This document shows positions 6,936 through 14,617 of a stretch of 64,000 nucleotides of DNA, one piece after another (the first letter of the stretch is position 1; each line of letters opens with the position of its first letter). A program made the position numbers and the translations under genes. Under the pieces are notes generated by a model. It saw only the letters and a list, made by a program, of their open reading frames with translations, ran no database searches and was not told where the DNA came from. The stretch covers positions 1 to 64,000 of the forward strand of contig CAJUQM010000010.1 of NCBI GenBank assembly GCA_910588005.1, read 5' to 3'. Source of the stretch: an uncultured Oscillibacter sp. Lineage in GTDB: Bacteria; Bacillota; Clostridia; Oscillospirales; Oscillospiraceae.

Positions 6936-7508
6936 TTAATTTGCGGCCATAATCTTGATTCCGCTGGCGCCGTAGCCGGTCTCCGACATGGCGATGTCCG
7001 TGATCTTCGCCACATCCTCCCCGGTCAGCTCTCCGGAGGCGGTGGAGACCACCACGCTGATGCTGTCCTCCCCCATAAAGGCCACGCAATCCGTATATCC
7101 CTTGGCGGTAACGAGATTTTCAATCTGTGCCTCTTTCAGCGTAAAGGACGCCAGAACCTGAATTCCCTCCGAGGCCTCGTTAGCGACGGCGGTGTCCGCG
7201 TTCTCCTGGGCCGCCGCCTCCTGCAAAAGGGAGATGGCGCTGTCCCGAGCCTGCTGGCGGGTGAGCCGGGCGGAGGCGAAGTAGTCCGATCCCGTGTAGA
7301 CCCCGGCCTCATCCTCCCCGGCGGCGGGGGCGTCCTCCCCGTCCTTTGTGCCGGAGACCAGCGCCGCCTCCCCTAAGATCTTTGTCCCCGCGTCCTCCGT
7401 GCCGTCCGGCGCCGCCTGGCCGGAGTATTTCCAGTTCAGCGCCGCCGCCGCGCACACCAGTACCGCCATGGTCACCACCACAGCGTTTCGTTTCAGTCTT
7501 GCACTCAT
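6936..7508 (-). CDS. spoIIIAH: Stage III sporulation protein AH
   Basis: 190-aa single-pass membrane protein of the mother cell whose YscJ/FliF-like ring domain pairs with forespore SpoIIQ to form the feeding-tube channel. A membrane anchor spans about residues 8-24, followed by an acidic Ala/Gly-rich linker (to ~75). The conserved domain begins YFASARLTRQQARDSAISLL and ends SETGYGASGIKIMAAN. The start is ATG at 7508 with GGAGGAGG upstream; the frame continues to 8015, but that part overlaps spoIIIAG. It is the last gene of the spoIIIA operon. Confidence 0.93.
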   Translation of the reverse strand: MSARLKRNAVVVTMAVLVCAAAALNWKYSGQAAPDGTEDAGTKILGEAALVSGTKDGEDAPAAGEDEAGVYTGSDYFASARLTRQQARDSAISLLQEAAAQENADTAVANEASEGIQVLASFTLKEAQIENLVTAKGYTDCVAFMGEDSISVVVSTASGELTGEDVAKITDIAMSETGYGASGIKIMAAN

Positions 7509-7531
7509 GGGCTTTTTCCTCCTCCAAATGA

Positions 7532-8047
7532 TTACTGCCATTTTGCCACTGTAACGCGGTCTGTGGTGAGACCTGTGAGGGCTGCCACAGCCTCCGTCAC
7601 CGCCAGCCGCACCTCCGCCCGGTCTCCACCCTGACACACTATCAGCGCTCCCCGGTACGTGGGATAGATCCGACGGACGGTTACGGTCTCCGCTCCGGTT
7701 CCCCCCTTGACCAATACGGTCTCGGAGCGTCTGGAGTAGTCCTCCGGCGAGGCTGTGGGACCGCTGTACTTCAACTCCGTATCCTGGGCCAGCTGCCGCT
7801 CCCCGTCGGAGTCCACCGTCAACATCACCCGCACCTGTCCCACGCCGCTGATCGTGCTGAGAATGTCCTCCAGCTGCGTCTGAAGCTCCGGCTGCTCCGC
7901 CCTGTCTTCCCCACTGGAAAGCAGCTTGCCTCCCGGGCCGCTCCCCCCACTCGGCCACAGCAGCAGCCCTGCGCCGATCAGCACTACCAGGACCGCGTAT
8001 TTGTACCTGTCCCATATCTTTCGCACTCCTTCAGCTTTCATTTTCAT
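7532..8047 (-). CDS. spoIIIAG: Stage III sporulation protein AG
   Basis: 171-aa ring-forming protein of the SpoIIIA-SpoIIQ channel. It has an N-terminal transmembrane helix (about 18-32), a Gly/Ser-rich linker, then a conserved domain with LEDILSTISGVGQVRVMLTV and YPTYRGALIVCQGGDRAEVR and a C-terminal LTGLTTDRVTVAKW. It overlaps the spoIIIAF 3' end by 17 nt, consistent with translational coupling. A second ATG two codons downstream is an alternative start. Confidence 0.95.
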   Translation of the reverse strand: MKMKAEGVRKIWDRYKYAVLVVLIGAGLLLWPSGGSGPGGKLLSSGEDRAEQPELQTQLEDILSTISGVGQVRVMLTVDSDGERQLAQDTELKYSGPTASPEDYSRRSETVLVKGGTGAETVTVRRIYPTYRGALIVCQGGDRAEVRLAVTEAVAALTGLTTDRVTVAKWQ

Positions 8048-8510
8048 GCCAAACCTGCCTCTCCCGCGGGATCCCCAGATCCCGCTCCATATAGGCTGCC
8101 AATTCCTCCGACCGGCGGCCGCGCACCTCCGCCGCCGAGGGAAGCGGCACCCCTTCCGCTCCGGCCTCCGTCTCCACCCGAACCGTGACGGACTGTCCGA
8201 GCTGGGTGGCTTTGTCCAATATATATGCTTCCGTCCGTGAAGCTATGACCGACGCCAGCTCCTCTTCTTTTGCCAGCTCCAATTCCTCCTGCCGCTCCTG
8301 AACGGCCTGGCTGTAGGTGTCCAAATCCAGCTCCAAGCGGCTCAGGTCCGTCCGCAGAACCGGCTGGAGCAGGGCCGCCAATAATGCAAGTCCTCCGGTA
8401 AAGGCTGCAATTTTCCGGATATTTCCCTCCGGAATGAGCGTCTGGGCCACTGTCAGCAGCAGCGTCACCGCCACTACCGACGTTAGCCACTCCCGTACCG
8501 CGGCGATCAT
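8031..8510 (-). CDS. spoIIIAF: Stage III sporulation protein AF
   Basis: 159-aa membrane protein of the spoIIIA operon. Two N-terminal hydrophobic segments (about 10-27 and 33-50) flank GNIRKIAAFTGGLALLAALL, the signature of the family. They are followed by a charged coiled-coil-like stretch and a C-terminal domain ending in MERDLGIPRERQVWHENES. The ATG at 8510 overlaps the spoIIIAE stop by 4 nt. Confidence 0.92.
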   Translation of the reverse strand: MIAAVREWLTSVVAVTLLLTVAQTLIPEGNIRKIAAFTGGLALLAALLQPVLRTDLSRLELDLDTYSQAVQERQEELELAKEEELASVIASRTEAYILDKATQLGQSVTVRVETEAGAEGVPLPSAAEVRGRRSEELAAYMERDLGIPRERQVWHENES

Positions 8511-9586
8511 GGCGTCACCGCCGCCACGGAGGACAGTACCGAAATCAACAGCAGAAAAGCGCAGCTGCCCGTCATGCCCAGTACCAGCCCGAAGGCGCCT
8601 CCCAGGCCGTCAATGAGCTTGCAGAGATTGGGCGCGCCCACTGTGGCCGCCAGAAAAGCTGTGAGCTTGTACAGCAGATATTGAATTCCCAGCTGCAAAA
8701 AGGGGTGGGCGCAGGCTGCCAAAATCCCCAGCATCCCAAATACGCCGATGGTGTTTTTCAGCATTCCGGCTCCCGCCAGCACAGTTTCCGACGCCTCGGA
8801 GAGAATGCTTCCCACCACCGGGATCGCACCGCTGATGGCGGCCTTGGCAACCTTCAGCGCGGCGGCGTCCGCCGAGCCGGACACCACCCGCACAACGGAC
8901 AGGTACACCGTAAAGGCCAGCAGCACCGTGGTTAAAATCCAGGTAATCACTTTTTTCAGCGCCTCCGCCAAAGCCCCCAGCCGGTTTTCCGGCAGCATGG
9001 CGGCGGAGGCCAGCGCACCGGCGTATAAGTACACCAAGGGCATCAGCAGCTGGTCAATAAGGCTAATCAGCAAATCCGCCAAAAACACCGTGCTCACCTG
9101 CTGAACCGTGGCAGAGGTCACTGCGCCGGAGGCCGCCGTTGCCGCCGCCAGCGTGGGCAGCAGCACCCTGGAAAAGATAGACAGCTCCTCAATCGTCCGC
9201 GCCCCCAGCCCCATCAGGGAGTCCAGACTCCCTGCCGTCAGCAGCGTTACGGACAATGCCCCCGCCATAGGTAAAAACACCGTCATCTTTCCGCCATCCA
9301 CTCCCTGGTAAAACCCGTCCACAGCACTGCACAGCAGTACCGCCAGCAGCACCAGCGCCGCTCCCCGGACGCGCTGCCGGAGAACGCCCCCGATCTCCTG
9401 GCTTAAGCTGTCCAAAATGGCCTTGATTCCAGACGTGAATCCCCCTGTACCCGAGGCGTCCACCTGCTGCAGCAATTCTCCGGCAGCCTCCGGCAGCGCC
9501 TCCTCCAGATCCCGGGGGACCTGCGCCGACCGGGCCGGAACGGTCAGTACCGCCAGGGCGAGGATTAAAAAGATCAATCGTCTCAT
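8507..9586 (-). CDS. spoIIIAE: Stage III sporulation protein AE
   Basis: 359-aa polytopic membrane protein of the mother-cell side of the SpoIIIA channel. A signal peptide (MRRLIFLILALAVLTVPARS) is followed by a luminal region and about seven hydrophobic segments between residues 85 and 359. Family motifs include VQQVSTVFLADLLISLIDQL and AAISGAIPVVGSILSEASET. The start is ATG at 9586, overlapping the spoIIIAD stop (ATGA); a longer frame to 9652 only adds Ala/Gly sequence from the spoIIIAD frame shift. Confidence 0.95.
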   Translation of the reverse strand: MRRLIFLILALAVLTVPARSAQVPRDLEEALPEAAGELLQQVDASGTGGFTSGIKAILDSLSQEIGGVLRQRVRGAALVLLAVLLCSAVDGFYQGVDGGKMTVFLPMAGALSVTLLTAGSLDSLMGLGARTIEELSIFSRVLLPTLAAATAASGAVTSATVQQVSTVFLADLLISLIDQLLMPLVYLYAGALASAAMLPENRLGALAEALKKVITWILTTVLLAFTVYLSVVRVVSGSADAAALKVAKAAISGAIPVVGSILSEASETVLAGAGMLKNTIGVFGMLGILAACAHPFLQLGIQYLLYKLTAFLAATVGAPNLCKLIDGLGGAFGLVLGMTGSCAFLLLISVLSSVAAVTP

Positions 9587-9972
9587 CGCGTCAGCTCCAG
9601 CAGCAGCGCCAGCACCGCCCGCAGCAGCGGCAGCGACACCAGCAGGGCGCACACCGTCCCCGCCGTCTCCACCGCGGAGGCAAGGGCGGATTCCCCGGCA
9701 TCCCGGCAGAGGCTGCCGCCCACCTTGACCACCAGGGCAATGCCCGCCGTCTTGTACAAAGGAATGAAGAGATCGTCCGAAAGCCCGCTGGCAGCGCCAA
9801 TCTCCCGAAGGAAATCCAGTAGCTCCCCCAGCGCCCCCGCCAAAAACAGCAATACGGCGGCCACAGCGGCCGAGGCCAGCAGCAGCGCCAACTCCGGACT
9901 TTCCTTTTTCAGCACCAGCGCCAGAAGCGCCCCCACAACACAGAGGCCCGTCACTTGAAAGACCTGCTCCAT
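9583..9972 (-). CDS. spoIIIAD: Stage III sporulation protein AD
   Basis: 129-aa membrane protein with four hydrophobic segments, beginning MEQVFQVTGLCVVGALLALV. KKESPELALLLASAAVAAVL and PLYKTAGIALVVKVGGSLCR are typical of the family. Its stop overlaps the spoIIIAE start, and it follows spoIIIAC by 2 nt. SpoIIIAC and AD are small membrane parts of the channel complex. Confidence 0.93.
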   Translation of the reverse strand: MEQVFQVTGLCVVGALLALVLKKESPELALLLASAAVAAVLLFLAGALGELLDFLREIGAASGLSDDLFIPLYKTAGIALVVKVGGSLCRDAGESALASAVETAGTVCALLVSLPLLRAVLALLLELTR

Positions 9973-9974
9973 GT

Positions 9975-10169
9975 TCAGAAGTTGAACAGCGTTTTGATCA
10001 GGTTAAACAGGTCGCTGATCTCCTGTACCATGATCATGAGCACCACCACCAGTCCCGCCAGAGTGGTCATCATCGCCTGCTCCTCCCGGCCGGAACGCAC
10101 CAGCAGCTGGTTCAGCACCGCCACTAGAATTCCAATGGCCGCGATCTTAAAAATTAAATCCACATCCAT
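9975..10169 (-). CDS. spoIIIAC: Stage III sporulation protein AC
   Basis: 64-aa two-helix membrane protein: MDVDLIFKIAAIGILVAVLN, then SGREEQAMMTTLAGLVVVLM, matching SpoIIIAC in length and sequence. The start is the ATG at 10169 with GAGG upstream; an extended frame to 10223 overlaps spoIIIAB and is rejected. It is tightly packed between spoIIIAB and spoIIIAD. Confidence 0.93.
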   Translation of the reverse strand: MDVDLIFKIAAIGILVAVLNQLLVRSGREEQAMMTTLAGLVVVLMIMVQEISDLFNLIKTLFNF

Positions 10170-10180
10170 ATTGTGTATCC

Positions 10181-10678
10181 TCAAATCAGTAAAATCACCA
10201 ACAGCGCCGCGCCGGAGAGGCACAGCGCCGTAGTCCGCTTGGCCTCTTCCGGACGGCGTCGGGCGCAGTCCTCCGCATCCTTTGCCAAAGAGTAAATAGC
10301 AAGTGAAATCGCCTTACAGATGCTCTCTTCGTCTCCACACAGATGATTCCCAAGTTCTTCCAGAGCTGTGCCAGAGTCTACGGACAGCGGCAGAGCTTCG
10401 GCACCCTGCCGCCAGGTCGCCGGCAAATCCCTCCCCTGCCGGGCGGACAGCGCCGCTGTCCGAAAAAACGCTCCCACCTCCGCTCCGCATCCGGCGGCTA
10501 AATGATTCAGCAGGGCCGGCAAAGGCGTTCTGGCCATGCGAATCTCCTCCGCCATTTTCCGCAGGGCGGACAGCAGATCGGACAGCGTGTCCATCTCACG
10601 GCGGCGCTCCAGAGCATGGAGATATCTGACCAGCATGCCTCCCCCTAAAATACAGGCGCTTCCCAACACCTTCAGCAT
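10181..10678 (-). CDS. spoIIIAB: Stage III sporulation protein AB
   Basis: 165-aa protein with N- and C-terminal membrane segments, resembling the GspF-like component of type II secretion. It has an N-terminal MLKVLGSACILGGGMLVRYL, a helical soluble middle containing RKMAEEIRMARTPLPALLNH, and ends with a hydrophobic stretch ALLVILLI. Its start overlaps the 3' end of spoIIIAA by 7 nt. Confidence 0.93.
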   Translation of the reverse strand: MLKVLGSACILGGGMLVRYLHALERRREMDTLSDLLSALRKMAEEIRMARTPLPALLNHLAAGCGAEVGAFFRTAALSARQGRDLPATWRQGAEALPLSVDSGTALEELGNHLCGDEESICKAISLAIYSLAKDAEDCARRRPEEAKRTTALCLSGAALLVILLI

Positions 10679-11586
10679 GGCAATTCCTCCACTTGATAAA
10701 ACCGCCCTGCCTCTATAGGCACAACCCGTACTGCCAATCGAAATACCTTGTCCGCCAATAACTGGGCATAGAGCGGCTTTTGCCGCAGCTCCTCCACATT
10801 ATCGGCATGAATCGTGGCCAGCAGCCGCACCCCGCAGCCGGCGGCCATAGAGACAGCCCGCAGATCATCGCGCAGAGTAATCTCGTCCACAGCGATGACC
10901 TGCGGATTCATGGCCCGCAAGACAATGGGAATCCCCAAAGCCTTGGGGCAGGCGTCCAACACGTCGGTGTGTGGTCCCACATTCATCTGCGGCTCTCCGC
11001 GGTACATTACCGCCACCTCTCCCCGCTCGTCGATCAGAGAGACCCGCCGGGGACCGTATTCGCCCACCCCCTCTGACAGCCGCCGCACCAAATCCCTCAG
11101 CAGCGTGGTCTTTCCCCCTCCCGGCGGAGAGAGGATCAGCGTATTTGCAAAGTCTCCATTCCGAAATAGCTGGGGAGCTACGCTGTCGGCAATTCCCGGC
11201 TTCTCACGGGCAATTCGAATCACCGCAGAGGAAAAATTTTTTAAATTTGTGTTTATGCCGTCCTTCATTACCGCTGTGCCGCAGAGACCCACACGGAAGC
11301 CTCCCCGGACGGAGAGATACCCCTCCCGCAGTGTCTCCGCCGCGGCATAACGGGAGAACTCTGTAGCAAGGTCGCAGAGCGCCTCCAGCTCTTCCGGCTC
11401 TACAAATACGTTTAGCGGGATCTCTCCTGTGGGCAGCAGCACTGTCATAGGCCGTCCAGCCCGAAGGCGGAATTCCTCCGCCAGAGCTTTTCGCTCCTCC
11501 GGCAGCGCCAAGGCCACCTTTCTCAACCGTACGGGAAGACACAGCGCCGCATCTTCATAACGCAGAATATTCAAATCCTTTTGCAA
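10672..11586 (-). CDS. spoIIIAA: Stage III sporulation protein AA, AAA+ secretion-type ATPase
   Basis: 304-aa cytoplasmic ATPase related to type II/IV secretion motors that powers the SpoIIIA-SpoIIQ channel. The Walker A is LSPPGGGKTTLLRDLVR (about 153-169), and the Walker B region reads VSLIDERGEVAV. The later VIAVDEITLRDDLRAVSMAA and ATIHADNVEEL are typical of the family. The start is TTG at 11586 with AGGGGG upstream; no ATG in frame gives full length. It is the first gene of the eight-gene spoIIIA operon. Sigma-E control is expected from the family, but I could not identify a confident promoter in 11587-11686. Confidence 0.95.
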   Translation of the reverse strand: MQKDLNILRYEDAALCLPVRLRKVALALPEERKALAEEFRLRAGRPMTVLLPTGEIPLNVFVEPEELEALCDLATEFSRYAAAETLREGYLSVRGGFRVGLCGTAVMKDGINTNLKNFSSAVIRIAREKPGIADSVAPQLFRNGDFANTLILSPPGGGKTTLLRDLVRRLSEGVGEYGPRRVSLIDERGEVAVMYRGEPQMNVGPHTDVLDACPKALGIPIVLRAMNPQVIAVDEITLRDDLRAVSMAAGCGVRLLATIHADNVEELRQKPLYAQLLADKVFRLAVRVVPIEAGRFYQVEELPC

Positions 11587-11686
11587 GGGACTTCCCCCTT
11601 TCTGATTGCTATACTCTATGAGAGGTTGTCCCCCGGTATGCTATTTTTTCTTTTTTCAAAAGATTCAGGGAAAACGGAAAGTGTAC

Positions 11687-11715
11687 TTGACATCTCTGTC
11701 GGAGTGTGTTAGTAT
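11687..11715 (+). promoter_or_regulatory. Sigma-A promoter of the XRE/membrane pair
   Basis: TTGACA (11687-11692) and TAGTAT (11710-11715) with a 17-nt spacer; the start would be near 11722, inside the following palindrome. Confidence 0.75.
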
Positions 11716-11716
11716 C

Positions 11717-11744
11717 CTATATGGAAAGCGAGCTTTCCATATAG
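11717..11744. promoter_or_regulatory. 13-bp palindrome between promoter and start codon, operator or RNA hairpin
   Basis: Arms CTATATGGAAAGC (11717-11729) and GCTTTCCATATAG (11732-11744) are perfect with a 2-nt centre. The right arm ends in the AGGAGG ribosome binding site (11743-11748). It can act as a DNA operator for the XRE protein encoded next, or fold in the RNA and partly mask the ribosome binding site; both would give autoregulation. Confidence 0.65.
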
Positions 11745-11756
11745 GAGGTGAACCAA

Positions 11757-11960
11757 TTGAAAAACCGGCTGGAGGAGCTGCGGAGAACCCGGGGACTCCG
11801 GCAGGAGGAGCTGGCGGACGCGCTGGAGGTCTCCCGCCAGACCATCGGCTCATTGGAGAACGGGCGGTACAATCCCTCCATTCTGCTGGCGTTTAAGATC
11901 GCCCGGTATTTCGGGATGTCCATTGAGGAGATATTCATCTATGAGGAGGAGATCAAATGA
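11757..11960 (+). CDS. Small XRE-family regulator
   Basis: 67-aa HTH protein with the sequence pattern RLEELRRTRGLRQEELADAL, VSRQTIGSLENGRYNPSI and AFKIARYFGMSIEEIFIYEE, typical of YozG/YgzD-type regulators. The start is TTG at 11757, 8 nt after AGGAGG; the GTG at 11748 would lie inside the ribosome binding site. Its stop overlaps the ATG of the following membrane-protein gene (ATGA), so the two are coupled. Such pairs are common in Firmicutes; the target is probably its own promoter. Confidence 0.9.
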   Translation: MKNRLEELRRTRGLRQEELADALEVSRQTIGSLENGRYNPSILLAFKIARYFGMSIEEIFIYEEEIK

Positions 11961-12376
11961 GACAGAAAAAGACATTATATATGGTTTTGATGGCCGTTGG
12001 CGCGCTTTTGCTGCTGGGGGCCTTTGCGGCCTGGACGCTTTCTGCCCCGGACAAGTTCGGTGGGATGCTCACCGGCGTGGGTTCCGGCCTGCTGGCCTTG
12101 GGGTTTGCCAACTGGAAAATCCTGCGCTGGACAGAAAAGGACCCCGTCCGGATGCGCCGGGATGAGATCGAAGCCAACGATGAGCGGACCGTGGCCATCC
12201 GCCGCCGGGCCCAGGCGGTCTCCGGCGAGGTGCTGCAGTGGGGCATCATGGCGGCGGCCTGGCTCTCCATCGGCCTTGGCGCGCCGCTGTGGATTACGCT
12301 GGCGGCGGTCGGGGTATTTCTCACCAAAAGTGTCCTGGAGCTGTGCCTGATGGTCCGGTATCAGCGGGAGATGTAA
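11957..12376 (+). CDS. Membrane protein paired with XRE regulator (DUF2178-like)
   Basis: 139-aa protein with four predicted membrane segments (about 8-27, 35-52, 88-103, 108-125). A cytoplasmic loop contains DEIEANDERTVAIRRRAQ, resembling the DER-x-x-x-I-R motif of DUF2178-type proteins that accompany small XRE regulators. Function is not known. It is translationally coupled to the regulator and ends at a strong hairpin shared with the convergent gene at 12413. Confidence 0.75.
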   Translation: MRQKKTLYMVLMAVGALLLLGAFAAWTLSAPDKFGGMLTGVGSGLLALGFANWKILRWTEKDPVRMRRDEIEANDERTVAIRRRAQAVSGEVLQWGIMAAAWLSIGLGAPLWITLAAVGVFLTKSVLELCLMVRYQREM

Positions 12377-12379
12377 AAT

Positions 12380-12403
12380 GAGGCCGCCCATCTGGGCGGC
12401 CTC
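12380..12403. terminator. Bidirectional terminator
   Basis: Perfect arms GAGGCCGCCC (12380-12389) and GGGCGGCCTC (12394-12403) with loop ATCT, between two convergent genes. The flanking T/A tracts are weak. Confidence 0.7.
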
Positions 12404-12412
12404 TCCGGTTTC

Positions 12413-13252
12413 TCAGCTGCCGCAGCAGCAGAAGCTCTTGGTGTCCTCGTAGTTCTCCGGCATCCGCACGGTGTTGGGTGGGAAGAACTCACCCACCGGG
12501 AAGGAGATGTTCCGGAAGATACAGCAGGGGTCCTCCTTGTCACTGCCGCAGGAGCACTCCTTGTCGGGCATGCAGTAGTCGTACACGGGCACCAGCAGCT
12601 GGGAATCCCTCTCCAGGCGCACGATGGAGAACTGCCCCAGGGTGACGTAGATCCGGCGGGAATCATCCCCGCTGGAGAGTTCGCAATCGAAGAAGCTGTT
12701 GACAAAAGACGGCACCTCGCACAGGTCGCAGTCGCAGTCCCGCTTGCCGCAGCAATCCATGACCCGGGCGTCCAGAACGATGGGATCTACGGCCTCCACC
12801 ACGGCGATGGGGGCGTTGGCCCGTTTAACCGCCTGGAGATCAGGGCCGCCCACGCTCATCTTGGAGGAAAAGATTTTCGCGTTCCCCTCGCTGCCGAAAA
12901 GGATCACCCTCTTATCAAACACGCACAGACCCTCCACAGTGACAGGGGCCGGGCAGCTGAGATAGGCCTGGAGCGTCACGGCGTAGAAAAAGCGCATATC
13001 CACCGTGTAGAAGCCCCGGTTGAAACTGACAGGCTCCACGTCCACATAGACATAGAGCAGCTTGGCGGAACCGCCCTTCACAGACAGGGCACGGTTGATA
13101 ACATCCACATACTGCATTTTTGGATAGAAGCGCAGGTCTTCAATGCAGTCCTTATCTCTGCAGGAGTCATAGATCTTCCTGGTATGGATGCAAACCGCCT
13201 CTCGGATGCCGCTGAGATCCTCAATGGGACCGGGCATAACTTTCTCGGGCAT
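12413..13252 (-). CDS. Cysteine-rich conserved protein of unknown function
   Basis: 279 aa with no signal peptide or membrane segment. The N-terminal part (to ~165) is a soluble domain with IREAVCIHTRKIYDSCRDKD, FNRGFYTVDMRFFYAVTLQA and KRVILFGSEGNAKIF. From ~165 on it has metal-ligand-like clusters: CCGKRDCDCDLC, CSCGSDKEDPCC and a terminal CCCGS. I recall similar uncharacterised proteins in spore-forming Clostridia, but I do not know an established function. A spore-coat or metal-related role is speculation. ATG at 13252 follows a strong AGGAGG. It is monocistronic. Confidence 0.8.
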   Translation of the reverse strand: MPEKVMPGPIEDLSGIREAVCIHTRKIYDSCRDKDCIEDLRFYPKMQYVDVINRALSVKGGSAKLLYVYVDVEPVSFNRGFYTVDMRFFYAVTLQAYLSCPAPVTVEGLCVFDKRVILFGSEGNAKIFSSKMSVGGPDLQAVKRANAPIAVVEAVDPIVLDARVMDCCGKRDCDCDLCEVPSFVNSFFDCELSSGDDSRRIYVTLGQFSIVRLERDSQLLVPVYDYCMPDKECSCGSDKEDPCCIFRNISFPVGEFFPPNTVRMPENYEDTKSFCCCGS

Positions 13253-13331
13253 TGCAATACCTCCTAATAAGTAGCTAAGTGAAAGAAAGTTTCTTTCAAT
13301 CCAGTGTATGCCACCCGGGCCAGGGGGTGAA

Positions 13332-13360
13332 AAAAGCGCGCCAATTTCTGGCGCGCTTTT
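13332..13360 (-). terminator. Rho-independent terminator of the DUF3048 gene
   Basis: Arms AAAAGCGCGCCA (13332-13343) and TGGCGCGCTTTT (13349-13360); on the minus strand the stem runs into a T6 tract, about 10 nt after the stop codon at 13370. Confidence 0.85.
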
Positions 13361-13369
13361 ACCGTCTCT

Positions 13370-14458
13370 CTATTCAAAGGTAAGTCTGCTGGTCTTAGGG
13401 CTGATAATACACACATAACTCTCCCCCTGTCCCAGCGCCAGGAGTTTTCCACCCTCCAGCGTATACACAAACGGGCTGTTCCGGTCCGCCTTACTCCACC
13501 GGATGGGAACGGACTTTCCTCCGCAGAAATACGTCCCCTCTCCCTCTCCGGTGAGCCGTACATCCAAACGGCCCTCCGGATCTCCGGAAATCACAGAGAT
13601 CTTGGTCTCCAGCACCAGCAAGTTCGTAACAGCTACCTGTTCCCCGGTATTACCGTCCACATACTCCTTGCCGTACTGCCCAACCAAATATTTCCCCATC
13701 TCGCTGTCATAGTCAAAAGTCCCGGTCTTATATTCAGAAAACCGGAGCTTCACATGCTCCGCCGGCACACCGTCCCTCGGAGTACCGTCTGGAACAAACG
13801 CCTGGGTATAGACATATCCTCTTTCGTGCTCCGTCGGAAAATGCCCCTCGCTCAGATAATCCAGAATCCTCTCACCAGAGGTCAGAAGGCTGTGTTCATA
13901 GCCTTTTGACTTCCGCCGCTCTGCGTCCCGCCAGAAAATCTCCGCGTCAGAGCGGCCGCGGACACCGTCCATATTGTCCACGCCCCAAGTCGGAAGGTCC
14001 CGGTAGGCCCCGGGGCTGCCGCCGGCGTGGACAAACAATGCATCCAGACCTAATGCCAGCTCCAAATAGTAGGACCGGGCGGAACGAATGCTGCCCAAAT
14101 TTCCAACGCCCTCCAAGCTCTGATACACGCCCAGCATCCGGGTAATGCCGCCCTCGGCGGGCACCTCGTAGATGATATCCGCCTGGGAGATCCCCAACTG
14201 GGGCTGAGCGGCTTTTAAATTGTTGAGCATCACCGCTACAGGGCGGTTATTCTCGTATTTGGACTCCATAGGCTCGCCCGTCAAGGGATTGATCCCGCTT
14301 GGAACATAAGGCTCCGGCTCTGGCTCCGGCCTCGGTTCCGGTTCCTCCGCAGGAGGAGGAGTCTCCGGTTCCTGTTCTATGGACGCTTTCCCGCAGCCCG
14401 GCAGAGCGCATATCAGCCATATAACGAGGAATAAGACCAAAATCCGTCTTGCCATCAT
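13370..14458 (-). CDS. DUF3048 lipoprotein (YerB family)
   Basis: 362-aa extracytoplasmic lipoprotein. The signal sequence ends in the lipobox LPGC (about residues 19-22), followed by a Pro/Glu-rich linker. The DUF3048 N-terminal domain includes NPLTGEPME, NRPVAVMLNNLKAAQPQLGI, ADIIYEVPAEGGITRMLGVY and GSIRSARSYYLELALGLDAL. The C-terminal domain ends with GKLLALGQGESYVCIISP. The start is ATG at 14458 (AGAGG upstream) rather than TTG at 14485. The biochemical role of YerB proteins is not established. Divergent from the DUF4364 gene. Confidence 0.92.
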   Translation of the reverse strand: MMARRILVLFLVIWLICALPGCGKASIEQEPETPPPAEEPEPRPEPEPEPYVPSGINPLTGEPMESKYENNRPVAVMLNNLKAAQPQLGISQADIIYEVPAEGGITRMLGVYQSLEGVGNLGSIRSARSYYLELALGLDALFVHAGGSPGAYRDLPTWGVDNMDGVRGRSDAEIFWRDAERRKSKGYEHSLLTSGERILDYLSEGHFPTEHERGYVYTQAFVPDGTPRDGVPAEHVKLRFSEYKTGTFDYDSEMGKYLVGQYGKEYVDGNTGEQVAVTNLLVLETKISVISGDPEGRLDVRLTGEGEGTYFCGGKSVPIRWSKADRNSPFVYTLEGGKLLALGQGESYVCIISPKTSRLTFE

Positions 14459-14546
14459 ACCGCCGCCTCTCTTGTACTGTCCCAATCATATCAATCGCCG
14501 CCCAAGCCGTCAAGACAAAATTCCTCAAATTTCGGGAATTTTCCCC

Positions 14547-14576
14547 TGTACAAGTCAGCCGGAAGTGCGGTATACT
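14547..14576 (+). promoter_or_regulatory. Probable sigma-A promoter of the DUF4364 gene
   Basis: TGTACA (14547-14552) and TATACT (14571-14576) with an 18-nt spacer, about 40 nt before the ATG at 14618. Confidence 0.55.
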
Positions 14577-14617
14577 GAATGGTAATATGAAATTGACAAT
14601 ACAATGGAGGTAGCGCC

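Noticed and set aside
6730..6939. A 69-codon plus-strand frame in the spoIIIAH-Asp23 gap
   Set aside because: It is built around the 17-bp inverted repeat and lacks a ribosome binding site.
6936..8015. A 359-codon frame containing spoIIIAH
   Set aside because: The N-terminal half is Gly/Arg-rich noise read in another frame over spoIIIAG; spoIIIAH has a good start at 7508.
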